64,000 bases of DNA from an uncultured Bacteroidales bacterium. GTDB lineage: Bacteria > Bacteroidota > Bacteroidia > Bacteroidales > P3. This document shows positions 9,701 to 17,290 of this stretch, piece after piece (position 1 is the first letter of the stretch; each line of letters opens with the position of its first letter). Below the pieces are notes generated by a model. It had not been told where the DNA came from. It worked only from the letters and a program-made list of their open reading frames with translations, and ran no database searches. The position numbers and the translations under genes are program-made. Location of the stretch: contig ONGA01000008.1 in NCBI GenBank assembly GCA_900317285.1, positions 62,001-126,000 on the forward strand, in the 5' to 3' direction.

Positions 9701-12700
9701 CGTTGAGGATGAAGGCTTCCACGCTTTTGCCCGACGGGATGTGCAGGCGGCGTCGCATGCTCATCACGGGGTCGAGGGTGGTGCCCACAGTGCCTGTCAG
9801 CGTGCGGCGGCTTTCTATGATGTCGGCGTGGCGCAGGCTGTTGCCGCGTCCGAGGAATTTCACTCGTGAGGTCTCGTATTCGACAAGGCTATTGGCGCCC
9901 TTCTCGTCATTGCTGTCGCTTTCGGCCACCCACAGGCGGTGCATCATATAGTGACGTGTGCCGAAACTTCCTGGGCGGCTGAATATCAGGGCCTGATGTT
10001 CGGAATCGTATTCCGAGAGTATCTTCATGGCGTTGAATACGCGGTGGTTCTCGTCTTCTGCGCTGGGTGCCAGCACCACCTCGCCGTAGCTTGTGATTTC
10101 CAGGTCCACATCCTGGCCGCTGTTGTTGGTGAAGGTCGTGCGGCGTATCTCGGCGCTGCGGTCCTTCAGCACGGTGACTTCCGTCTTTGTCTCGATGCCG
10201 TTGTCGACCCGCAGGTAGCTTATCTTGTCGCTGGCGAAGGAGACGTGGTAGGTTTCCGGCATCACGTCGAGCGGCGCATAGGTGTTGCACCACAGTTGGT
10301 CGTTCTTCAGGTCGCGGATGTAGAGGTAGGTGCCGTAGTGGTCGGAGCTGATTTTGCGGTAGCGGTTGAGCAGGATGTTGCGGAAGCGCGAGAAGCCGCT
10401 GCCACGGTCGTTCATCAGCACGGTGTATTGCCCGTTGCTGAGGATGCCTATTTCGGGCACGTTGGCGATGGTGTCGAAGTCGCGTGCGTCGCTTTCGGTC
10501 TGCACTTTCGAGTAGCGGTAGCGCTTGTAGCGGGTTACCTTCAGGTCGATGTAGGGCTTCACCTGTGCCTTCTCCTTGAGGAGGGTTTCCATCGAGCGCA
10601 TGGTGGGTTCCTGCATGAAATAGTGCTGCAGGCAGTGGTCGCCGAGGTAGTTGGTGAGTGCTGCCAGAATCATGCCCTGGTGGTGGGCGTAGTGAGCCTT
10701 CACCGGCACATGGTCTTCTTCGTCATAACTTTCAAAGAAGCCGAACTCGTCATACATCCCCAACTTTTTGAAACGGTGGATGTTCTCATACACAGCACGG
10801 TCGTCGACGCCGATGGTCATCAGCGAGCTGTAGGGCGAGATGACGATGCGGTCGGGTGTGGTGTTCTGGAACTTCAGGTAGGGCACACCGAAGGCGTGGT
10901 ACTTGTAGTTCTGGGCGTCGTCGAGCTCGTTGTAGGCTGTTTCCGAGATGCCCCACGGCATGCCTTTGCAGGTGTTGTTGATGAAGGCCCGCTGGGCACG
11001 GATGGCGAAGCTGTAGGTTTCGTCCATCAGCGTGTGTTTGTAGGTGGGCAGGAAAATGAGCGGCATGAAATACTCGAACAGGGTGCCGTACCATGAGGCT
11101 ACACCCTTGTAGCCGCTATACTGTACCAATGTCTTATCGAGGCAGAACCAGTGCTTGTAGGGAGCGTCGCCCTGGGCGATGGTGAGGAACGAGGTGAGAC
11201 GTGCTTCGGAGGCGAAGTTGTTGTAGTGGTAGGGTAGGAGGGTGTAATTGGTGGTGTCGTATCCGATGGAGAAGACGTCGAGCTGGGGGTTGTAGAGCTT
11301 GGAGAAATCGGTCTGGTCGATCAGCCTCTGCACTTTTGAACTAAGAGCTGAGAGCTGGGAACCAAGAGGCTCGTTGTCAATATTCTTGGCTTTTAGTTCA
11401 TAGTTCTTGGTTCTTAGCTCGTTCAGGAATCCTTTCACCACATACAGGCAGGCCACGAAGTTGCCCGAATCGCAGGTGGAGATGAAGAAGTTGGGCAATG
11501 CCTTCAGGGTCTTGACGCTGTACCAGTTGTAGAGGTGACCGTTCCATTTGTCGAGTTGGCCGATGATGTAAACCATCTGCGACAGGCGGTCCACAGCCTC
11601 TTTTTCGGTGATGAATCCCAGTTTGGCGGCACTGACCACGGCGGTGAGGGAATAGCCGATGTTCGTCGGCGAGGTCTTGTAGTCGGTCTTGTTCTCGCGG
11701 TTCAGCTGGTAGTTGTCGGGGATGAGCCAATTGTTTTCCTCGTTGATGAGGCTGTCGAAGAAATGCCATGTGTCCTCTGCCAACTGGCGCACCTCCGCAG
11801 TCTCTTTCTCGCTGAGGTTCTTCTTGTTTTGCGGGAATTTCTTGCCCAGCCAGTACATCAGGAAGGGTGCCCCGCACCAGGCTGCCACGCAGAACATGCC
11901 GGCACCCCAGGCCGAGGTGAGCCCGTGGCTGCTGACGATAATCAGCGCCACCAGCGCCGCTGAGCACACATAGTTGAACCAGAATTTTCCGATATAATCG
12001 CCTAGGGTTCCTTTGGTGCTCTTGGCAGCCTCGTCGCTGGTAATCCATGCCAGCAAGTCGTGGTGGGAGAACCACATGCGGTAGCAGGCGCGCACCAGTG
12101 CGTCGGTGTACATCCACGCCTCTTTCGGCAGCAGCGCGAACTGCACCAGCGAGCGGTAGATAATCACTTTGAATCCGCGCATCAGCGTCATGTAGTAGCG
12201 GTAACGCCTTCCGAAACTCGGCAGCTTGGTCACCTGTCCCAGGATGAAGAACACGATGGGACAAGCCACCACGATGAGCGCCGCAAGCACATGCCAGGCG
12301 GGCGAGATGACGGGATGCTCGGCAGGTAGGCTTGCATACCAGATATATCCTGTCAGCACCATCACCACCACACCCAGACTCAGCACCGACCGGCGCAGGT
12401 TGTCGAATATCTTCCATTTTCCGATGGCGTTCACCTGGTTCTTCACCTTTTCGCCCTTTTCGTTGCGGACGGTGTTCTTGAGCCATGCGATAATCTGCCA
12501 GTCGCCGCGAGTCCAGCGGTGGTGGCGCTTGGCGTCGTCGATATAGTTCGAGGGGTTGTCGTCGAACAGCTCCAGGTCGTTGATAAGGCCGCAGCGTATA
12601 TGGCAACCCTCTATCAGATCGTGGCTCAGGATGAGGTTCTCAGGGAATGTCCCCTTCAGCACCTGCTGGAACACGCGCAGGTCGTAGATGCCCTTGCCGC

Positions 12701-14516
12701 AGAACGAGCCCTCGTTGAAGATGTCCTGGTAGAGTTCGAACGAGGCGGTAGTGTAAACGTCCAGGCCTCCCAATCCGGCGAAGAGCTGTGCATAGCGGCT
12801 CTTGTTGGTCACTTCCACGTCGACGTTCACTCGCGGCTGCATGATGCCGTAGCCCGAATTGACGCGCCGGCCGTCGTCCGATAGTTGGGCGCGGTTCAGC
12901 GGATGCGCCATGGCTCCGATGAGTTTCTGTGCCGAGTAGAGCACCAGCTCCGTGTCGGTGTCCAGCGTGATGATGAACTGGATGGGGCTCTTGTCCTGCC
13001 CAGTAAACCCATTGGCTTTTTTCAACCATTCGCTAATCGTCTCGCAGCGGAAGCGCTTCTCCTTCTCTTCCTCGCTGGTCTGTCCAAGCACCAGGTCGTT
13101 GAAGTGGAGTATCGCCCCGCGTTTGCGCTCGTAGCCCAGCCAGGTCTGCTCACCTTCGCTCCATGCACGCTTGCGATATACAAAGTTGAAGATGGGAGCA
13201 CCGTATTTCTCGTTGAGTTCCTTGACTTTCGCCAGGCCAGCATCGACCACCTCCTGGTCCCACGGGGCATCTTCCTCCTTGTAGGAAGCGGCGTCGCCCA
13301 CCAGGGTGTAGTACAGGTTCTGGCTGCTGTGGTGGCTGTTTTGCAGCTCCTGCATGCCCACTTTGCCTTCGCCGCGGTTGATATTCGACAGGTAGTACAC
13401 CTCCAGCGTCCCGAGCAGCTCCTCCACCTTCGCCTTGTTTTTCAGGATGGTGGGCATGATGACCATGGTGGCGTACTCGTCGGGGATGAGGCCGTCCTTG
13501 AATTTGATTTTGAAGGTGCCGCGAGGTTTGTGCAGTTTGCCGAGCAGCCAGTTGAAGAGGTCTATCACCACCTGGCTCATCGGCACCCACAGCAGCGCCG
13601 CCAGTAGGATGTTGACCCAGTGGAACTGGAATTTCGACATCCAGAAGGAGAACACTGTCGCCACCAGTGCGCTCGCCAGCACCACTATCCACACGTACCA
13701 GTGGGCACGGGCGTTCCATTTCTTCGGCGGGAACAGTTGCCAGCCCACATGCTCGCCTTTCTCGTCGGCTTTCGCAACCAGTGCCTTCACCAGTTCGTAT
13801 TCCGACATCCGCTTTCCGCTTTCCGTTTTCCATTTTCCGCTGCGTTGGAAGCGTACTATCTTTGCACGGTAGTCGTCCTTCGTCTTGTCATACATCTGGT
13901 CGTACATCCCCGCCTTTTCGGCCTTCAGTGCCTTCTCCGAGAAACTCACGGCGTCGAGCAGCTCGGCGATGGGCAGCTTGGTCATCTTCTTCAGCGAGTT
14001 GAAGATGTTCATCATCTGCAGGTTCTGCTGGGCAGCCTTGTCGAGGTGTGCCCTGTCGGCCTGCTTGTTGTCGGTGGGTGAGTAGTGGTAGGCATTTGAA
14101 GCCTCCAGCTGGCGGCAGAGGTCGGCAAGCTCTTTGATGAGTATGGTCTTTGTGAGTGGCAGCAGGGCGCACACCTCGGGGTAGGTGAGGTAGTCTTTCT
14201 GGCTCACCTGCACCTGGCTGAGGTAGCGGAAGAGGAGGTTCTTGTCGACATGGTGGTGGCAACGCCTGAGGTATGCCTCGAGGAGTTTCCACAGCGTCTC
14301 GATGCGGCGGCCGGTGAGCCGTCCTTTGCCGCTCACCACCCCTTTCAACTCGCCACGCAGCACTTTCTCCTGCTCGCTAATCATATAATAGTTGTCGAGC
14401 ACCCACTCATTGGTGCTGCCCACAAGGCGCTGGCTTTTTGTCTCTTCCACCAGCAGCATGTAGTAGCGCGTCACCTCTTTGATGCTCTCCCTGAATATCT
14501 TGTAAGCATTCTCCAT
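6753..14516 (-). CDS. giant cyclic beta-1,2-glucan synthase-like protein (GT84-GH94)
   Basis: At 2587 residues it is close to the size of rhizobial NdvB/ChvB, which build and cyclise beta-1,2-glucans. Six membrane segments are visible: two near residues 270-340, two around 730-800 and two around 880-920. Between the first pairs lies a GT84-type glycosyltransferase region with the D-x-D motif TLDTDTEL. A glycoamylase-like segment (INEENNWLIPDNYQ) follows. The C-terminal third is GH94-like, with GCGDWNDGM carrying the acidic catalytic-type Asp. The start chosen is the ATG at 14516; an upstream in-frame start would overlap the promoter. The gene is single, with a promoter at 14540-14570 and a terminator at 6706-6737. 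Four 7-nt repeat tracts (8295-8329, 11339-11366, 11383-11417, 13809-13836) are translated in frame. No glucan exporter gene is adjacent. The product could also be a linear beta-glucan enzyme. Confidence 0.8.
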   Translation of the reverse strand: MENAYKIFRESIKEVTRYYMLLVEETKSQRLVGSTNEWVLDNYYMISEQEKVLRGELKGVVSGKGRLTGRRIETLWKLLEAYLRRCHHHVDKNLLFRYLSQVQVSQKDYLTYPEVCALLPLTKTILIKELADLCRQLEASNAYHYSPTDNKQADRAHLDKAAQQNLQMMNIFNSLKKMTKLPIAELLDAVSFSEKALKAEKAGMYDQMYDKTKDDYRAKIVRFQRSGKWKTESGKRMSEYELVKALVAKADEKGEHVGWQLFPPKKWNARAHWYVWIVVLASALVATVFSFWMSKFQFHWVNILLAALLWVPMSQVVIDLFNWLLGKLHKPRGTFKIKFKDGLIPDEYATMVIMPTILKNKAKVEELLGTLEVYYLSNINRGEGKVGMQELQNSHHSSQNLYYTLVGDAASYKEEDAPWDQEVVDAGLAKVKELNEKYGAPIFNFVYRKRAWSEGEQTWLGYERKRGAILHFNDLVLGQTSEEEKEKRFRCETISEWLKKANGFTGQDKSPIQFIITLDTDTELVLYSAQKLIGAMAHPLNRAQLSDDGRRVNSGYGIMQPRVNVDVEVTNKSRYAQLFAGLGGLDVYTTASFELYQDIFNEGSFCGKGIYDLRVFQQVLKGTFPENLILSHDLIEGCHIRCGLINDLELFDDNPSNYIDDAKRHHRWTRGDWQIIAWLKNTVRNEKGEKVKNQVNAIGKWKIFDNLRRSVLSLGVVVMVLTGYIWYASLPAEHPVISPAWHVLAALIVVACPIVFFILGQVTKLPSFGRRYRYYMTLMRGFKVIIYRSLVQFALLPKEAWMYTDALVRACYRMWFSHHDLLAWITSDEAAKSTKGTLGDYIGKFWFNYVCSAALVALIIVSSHGLTSAWGAGMFCVAAWCGAPFLMYWLGKKFPQNKKNLSEKETAEVRQLAEDTWHFFDSLINEENNWLIPDNYQLNRENKTDYKTSPTNIGYSLTAVVSAAKLGFITEKEAVDRLSQMVYIIGQLDKWNGHLYNWYSVKTLKALPNFFISTCDSGNFVACLYVVKGFLNELRTKNYELKAKNIDNEPLGSQLSALSSKVQRLIDQTDFSKLYNPQLDVFSIGYDTTNYTLLPYHYNNFASEARLTSFLTIAQGDAPYKHWFCLDKTLVQYSGYKGVASWYGTLFEYFMPLIFLPTYKHTLMDETYSFAIRAQRAFINNTCKGMPWGISETAYNELDDAQNYKYHAFGVPYLKFQNTTPDRIVISPYSSLMTIGVDDRAVYENIHRFKKLGMYDEFGFFESYDEEDHVPVKAHYAHHQGMILAALTNYLGDHCLQHYFMQEPTMRSMETLLKEKAQVKPYIDLKVTRYKRYRYSKVQTESDARDFDTIANVPEIGILSNGQYTVLMNDRGSGFSRFRNILLNRYRKISSDHYGTYLYIRDLKNDQLWCNTYAPLDVMPETYHVSFASDKISYLRVDNGIETKTEVTVLKDRSAEIRRTTFTNNSGQDVDLEITSYGEVVLAPSAEDENHRVFNAMKILSEYDSEHQALIFSRPGSFGTRHYMMHRLWVAESDSNDEKGANSLVEYETSRVKFLGRGNSLRHADIIESRRTLTGTVGTTLDPVMSMRRRLHIPSGKSVEAFILNGFSKSKEHLLQLVEQYQSPVDVEHAFKTASVFNNMRTSLSLLKGSQMRLYGSISKYMAQTATLGNDRQAILAQNTLSQSSLWRFGISGDLSILLMEIDSMDHSGFAKEMLRAFEYFKIHGLLLDMVFINDAPEQEREGVTHFIQGMANTEHLWAEHSDAGKVFVLNGNDLSEAERILLHTVARLTFKANEGITITQQLRRLEVANQHYQDKIEYPVLKPRKEFRVWSDLKFYNQYGGFDNNGRDYVVTNTNTPMPWVNVIANEQHFGCIVSSTMAGFTYAHNAQQFKLTGWSNDIVRDTASEMLLINKHQFVPATARHGQGWSAFDADYDDMSVAVRVFVACDKPEKYYQIRVGNKSDAPLQVQLDMVYKLVLGMSEEQTARYLYSEWDEQSNSLLVRNVYHPIYHDQVIRITATEHLDDISLNYPNRKRLGLTFDIPAKEEKELAFIIAVESKNEAANLLPHSSYLLPQINGEFDRVVAYWERKLGFIQVETPDESLNMMLNRWYLYQVYSSRLFARAGFYQVGGATGFRDQLQDVMSVLYSDPAYARRQILDHAAHQFAEGDVLHWWHESMKLGARTTFSDDYLWLVFVTYQYVKVTGDATILLEEVPFCQADQLAPGEAERGMNYAESPERASLYEHLCRAVNRAMSRKGIHGLPLMGCGDWNDGMSTVGVEGKGESVWVAFFLADLLPKMIELSTLHSQLSSQTDLSYCEELAAYRKSLVDAIQRTAWDGAWFLRAYYDNGDPMGSRNNTECQIDLISQAWSILTDVATQEQKVSVMRETDNRLVNREHEIIQLLTPAFQSSKPSPGYIMNYPVGVRENGGQYTHGAMWYIMAQLKEGRYDMAYYLYSLINPIHRTNSLADVLKYKVEPYCIAADIYSNPQHPGRGGWTWYTGSASWAYKTGIENILGLRKEGDRLTIEPRIPSEWNSFTLRYRYIDPRKEGSSGTLYIIRYERQSAQTPTTTIDLVDDGQQHELTIH
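8295..8329. repeat. in-gene 7-nt repeat, 5 units
   Basis: Five heptamers (AGGTAAG type) lie inside the glucan synthase gene near residue 2065, encoding a Leu-Pro-Ser-rich loop. Confidence 0.85.
11339..11417. repeat. two in-gene 7-nt repeat tracts
   Basis: Two adjacent tracts, 11339-11366 (AACTAAG/AGCTGAG units) and 11383-11417 (TTCTTGG/TTCTTAG units), lie inside the glucan synthase gene around residues 1034-1060. They encode a Lys/Asn/Ser/Leu-rich insert between two conserved blocks. Confidence 0.85.
13809..13836. repeat. in-gene 7-nt repeat, 4 units
   Basis: Four heptamers (CCGCTTT, CCGCTTT, CCGTTTT, CCATTTT) encode SGKWKTESGKR near residue 230 of the glucan synthase, just before the first membrane pair. 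Confidence 0.85.
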
Positions 14517-14539
14517 AGTTTTTGTGTCTTTTAGCCGTG

Positions 14540-14570
14540 CAAAATTACGAATTTTTCCCGATATGGCAAA
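14540..14570 (-). promoter_or_regulatory. Bacteroidales promoter of the glucan synthase gene
   Basis: On the minus strand a TTTG box is followed after exactly 19 nt by TAATTTTG, which matches the known Bacteroidetes -33 TTTG / -7 TAnnTTTG consensus. The -7 box ends 24 nt upstream of the chosen ATG. Confidence 0.85.
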
Positions 14571-14642
14571 AAAAAGTTGCACCGCACAATATTTCTGCCC
14601 CCCGGTCCGTTATTCGGACAATTTAAAAAAACATTCGTTATT

Positions 14643-15377
14643 ATGAAAAAAGTACGTCTCTTTACTCTTTTGGCCATGGCAGCCTTCGCCGCCACAGGTT
14701 GCACCATCTATCACCCCCAAGCAGTGGACATTCCACTCATCAACCATGCCGGTGACACCCGTGTCGACGCCTCTTTTTCCATGTCCACCTTCATTTTGCC
14801 TGACAACTTCAGCCTCAACGTCACCGCCTCCCATGGCTTCAACGACTGGTTCGCAGGTCAGGCTCATGTCAACTATGGAGGCGACAGCTACTACGCCCAG
14901 CTCGCCCCTGGCGCCTACTATCCCCTCGGTGCCAAGTCCGTCCTCGAGGGCTATGTGGGTCTCGGCTTCGGCGGTGCCGCCCGCGGCGACAACAGTTCCG
15001 ACTATTCCGAGAACTCCTCCAATAACTACTCCTTCTCCGGCCACTACCTCCTTCCGTTCGCCCAAGCCAACATCGGCTGGCACGACCTCACCTTTGCCCA
15101 CTTCGACCTCGCCCTCGGCCTCAAATGCGGCGCCTTCTTGCCCGACTATGAGTACTACGAGGTCAACGGCAGCGGCGACGAAATCGCCGGCACCCGCCAG
15201 ACCTACACCACCACCAACTTTCTCTTCGAGCCCCAGGCGATGGTTCGCTTCGGCGGCGAGCACCTCAAATTCAACGTCCGCTTCGGCCTCGCCTTCCTTA
15301 ATGACATCAACTCCTCCTCCAACAAGTTTATCTACGACTACGCTACCTATTCTGCAGGTCTTACCTTTAGCTTTTAA
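14643..15377 (+). CDS. outer-membrane beta-rich lipoprotein
   Basis: This 244-residue protein starts at the ATG at 14643. Upstream in-frame codons run into the opposing promoter region. It has a lipoprotein signal with Cys 20 after AAFAATG, then TIYHPQAVDIPL. The remainder is a run of alternating, aromatic-capped beta strands ending in F-S-F, the pattern of an eight- to ten-stranded outer-membrane barrel. Segments such as DWFAGQAHVNYGGD and YYPLGAKSVLEGYVGLG fit barrel hairpins. I do not know a function; similar lipoprotein-barrels are common and uncharacterised in Bacteroidales. The next gene begins 6 nt after the stop, so the two are probably co-transcribed. Confidence 0.7.
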   Translation: MKKVRLFTLLAMAAFAATGCTIYHPQAVDIPLINHAGDTRVDASFSMSTFILPDNFSLNVTASHGFNDWFAGQAHVNYGGDSYYAQLAPGAYYPLGAKSVLEGYVGLGFGGAARGDNSSDYSENSSNNYSFSGHYLLPFAQANIGWHDLTFAHFDLALGLKCGAFLPDYEYYEVNGSGDEIAGTRQTYTTTNFLFEPQAMVRFGGEHLKFNVRFGLAFLNDINSSSNKFIYDYATYSAGLTFSF

Positions 15378-15383
15378 TCTCTA

Positions 15384-16631
15384 GTGGAAAAAATCGAAAT
15401 CATGGCGCCCGTAGGCTCTTGGGAGAGCCTGCGGGCTGCCGTCCAGGGCGGTGCCAACGCAGTCTATTTCGGCGTCGGCAAACTCAACATGCGCTCCCGC
15501 TCCGCAGCCAACTTCTCCGTCGACGACCTCCCGGCCATCGTCAGCACCGCCTCCCAGGCCGGCATCCGCACCTACCTCACCGTCAACACCATCATCTACA
15601 ACAGTGAAATCGAGGAGATGCACCGCCTGCTCGAAGCTGCAAAGGCCGCGGGCATCAGCGCCGTCATCGCCTCCGACATGGCCGTCATCGCCTATGCCAA
15701 CCAGATTGGCGTCGAGGTGCACATCTCCACCCAGTGCAACGTCTCCAACATCGAGGCTGTCCGCTACTACTCCCGCTTCGCCGACGTCATCGTTACCGCA
15801 CGCGAGCTCCCTCTGGCCCAGGTGGCCGAGATCACCCAGTTCATCCGTGACAACGACATCCGCGGCCCCCGTGGCGAACTCGTCCAGATTGAGGTCTTCG
15901 CCCACGGCGCACTCTGCATGTCCGTCTCGGGCAAATGCTACCTCTCTCTCGACAACTACAACTACTCTGCCAACCGTGGTGCCTGTCTCCAGCTCTGCCG
16001 CCGCGGCTACATCGTCAAAGACAAGGAGAGCGACCTCGAGCTCGAAATCGACAACGAGTACATCATGTCGCCCAAAGACCTCTGCACCATTGGGTTCCTC
16101 GACAAAATCCTCAAGGCCGGTGTCCGAGTGCTCAAAATCGAGGGGCGCGGCCGCAGCGCCGACTATGTCCGCACCGTCACCGAATGCTACCGCGATGCTG
16201 TCGATGCTGTCGCCGACGGCACCTACAGCAAGGAGAAAATCGAGGGCTGGATGCAACGCCTTGCCACCGTCTTCAACCGCGGCTTCTGGGACGGCTACTA
16301 CCTCGGCCGTCGGCTTGGCGAATGGAGCGAGCGCTACGGCTCACAGGCCACCGAGAACAAGGTCTATCTCGGCCTCGTCCGCAACTATTTTGGCCGCATC
16401 AATGTCGCCGAAGTGCAGCTGCAGACCAACGAGACGCTGAAAGTGGGCGACGAAATCATGGTCATCGGCGAAACCACCGGCGTCTACCGCGACACCGTCC
16501 GTGAGCTTCGCACCGACCGCGATCCCGTCCCCGAGGTCCACCAGGGCGACCGCTTCTCCTTCGCCTCCTCCCAACTCCTCCACCGCGGCGACAAAGTCTA
16601 TCGCGTCGACATACTCATTGATGAATTTTAG
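15384..16631 (+). CDS. peptidase U32 family protein (TrhP/YegQ-like)
   Basis: This 415-residue member of the U32 family starts at a GTG at 15384. The start is supported because MEKIEIMAPVGSWESL is the normal beginning of the family. The ATG at 15402 would remove the first strand. Hallmarks are AGIRTYLTVNTIIYN, STQCNVSN, VFAHGALCMSVSGKCYLS, the Cys-rich NRGACLQLCRRGY and MSPKDLC. In well-studied relatives (TrhP) these cysteines bind an iron-sulfur cluster and the protein makes 5-hydroxyuridine at tRNA position 34. The older label 'collagenase-like peptidase' is probably misleading. A C-terminal beta-barrel-like segment (about 335-415) is present as in TrhP. Which tRNA is modified cannot be seen from here. 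Confidence 0.85.
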   Translation: MEKIEIMAPVGSWESLRAAVQGGANAVYFGVGKLNMRSRSAANFSVDDLPAIVSTASQAGIRTYLTVNTIIYNSEIEEMHRLLEAAKAAGISAVIASDMAVIAYANQIGVEVHISTQCNVSNIEAVRYYSRFADVIVTARELPLAQVAEITQFIRDNDIRGPRGELVQIEVFAHGALCMSVSGKCYLSLDNYNYSANRGACLQLCRRGYIVKDKESDLELEIDNEYIMSPKDLCTIGFLDKILKAGVRVLKIEGRGRSADYVRTVTECYRDAVDAVADGTYSKEKIEGWMQRLATVFNRGFWDGYYLGRRLGEWSERYGSQATENKVYLGLVRNYFGRINVAEVQLQTNETLKVGDEIMVIGETTGVYRDTVRELRTDRDPVPEVHQGDRFSFASSQLLHRGDKVYRVDILIDEF

Positions 16632-16633
16632 TC

Positions 16634-16669
16634 CCCATTAAACCCATTAGACCCATAAAACCCATTGAA
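16634..16669. repeat. 9-nt phrase repeat, 4 units (CCCATTAAA type)
   Basis: Four nonamers (CCCATTAAA, CCCATTAGA, CCCATAAAA, CCCATTGAA) fill the spacer up to the next start codon. Their complement shares the 14-mer ATGGGTCTAATGGG with the coding tract at 3193-3237. Confidence 0.9.
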
Positions 16670-16672
16670 ACA

Positions 16673-17284
16673 ATGGACCTTTTGAAGAAATACAACCCCT
16701 GGGAAATTGTGGTGGCGCTCCTGCCGCCGCTCTTTGTCGCCGACCGCAGCTGGCATCTGCTGCACGACGACTATCCGTCGGCGCTCTATCAGGGGGTTTC
16801 ATTTGTGATGGATCTCGCCTATTGCGCCATACTCCTTTACTCGTTCTTCTGCATGTACCTCGGAGCCAGGCAGTCGGGCCGCTTCCCGAAACTGATGTTG
16901 CTGCTGCTCATAGCCTTGGCGGCGAGGCACCTGTTCTCATTCGTCCCCCAGCCCGAATACGATATTCTTAACCCTTCGGCATCGTATTACGTGTTTTCAG
17001 GCATAACGTCCCTCCTTTCGTTGTTCTATATGGTGGTGATGATTATTGCCATCATCCGCATGTTCAAGGAAAAACTCACCGTCCTGGCGGTCACCTGCAT
17101 CTGTATGGCACTGGCGATTCCTCTGCTCAGTACATTGGTGTACACGCTTATGCCAATCTCTTTCGCCAACGAGCACCCCTATCTGCCAATGATTCTCAGC
17201 CAGACATTCTTCCTGTTGATGTCACTCTGCCTTTCGGTGCTTTTCCTGCGCCGCAACGATTTCTATAAACCGGATTCAGAATAA
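16673..17284 (+). CDS. integral membrane protein, unknown function
   Basis: This 203-residue protein has about five or six membrane helices, including FVMDLAYCAILLYSFFCMYL, LMLLLLIALAARHLFSFV, ITSLLSLFYMVVMIIAIIRMF, LAVTCICMALAIPLL and MILSQTFFLLMSLCLSVLFL. No signal peptide, catalytic motif or recognised family is seen. It starts 3 nt after a 9-nt repeat tract and stops 6 nt before radA, so it is likely transcribed with radA. Codon use is less GC-biased than its neighbours, which may only reflect its membrane composition. Confidence 0.7.
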   Translation: MDLLKKYNPWEIVVALLPPLFVADRSWHLLHDDYPSALYQGVSFVMDLAYCAILLYSFFCMYLGARQSGRFPKLMLLLLIALAARHLFSFVPQPEYDILNPSASYYVFSGITSLLSLFYMVVMIIAIIRMFKEKLTVLAVTCICMALAIPLLSTLVYTLMPISFANEHPYLPMILSQTFFLLMSLCLSVLFLRRNDFYKPDSE

Positions 17285-17290
17285 GCGTCT

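Noticed and set aside
6627..11096. Long plus-strand frames opposite the glucan synthase
   Set aside because: They have Val/Ala/His-rich composition typical of antisense translation and no start signals; the minus-strand gene has full catalytic motifs.
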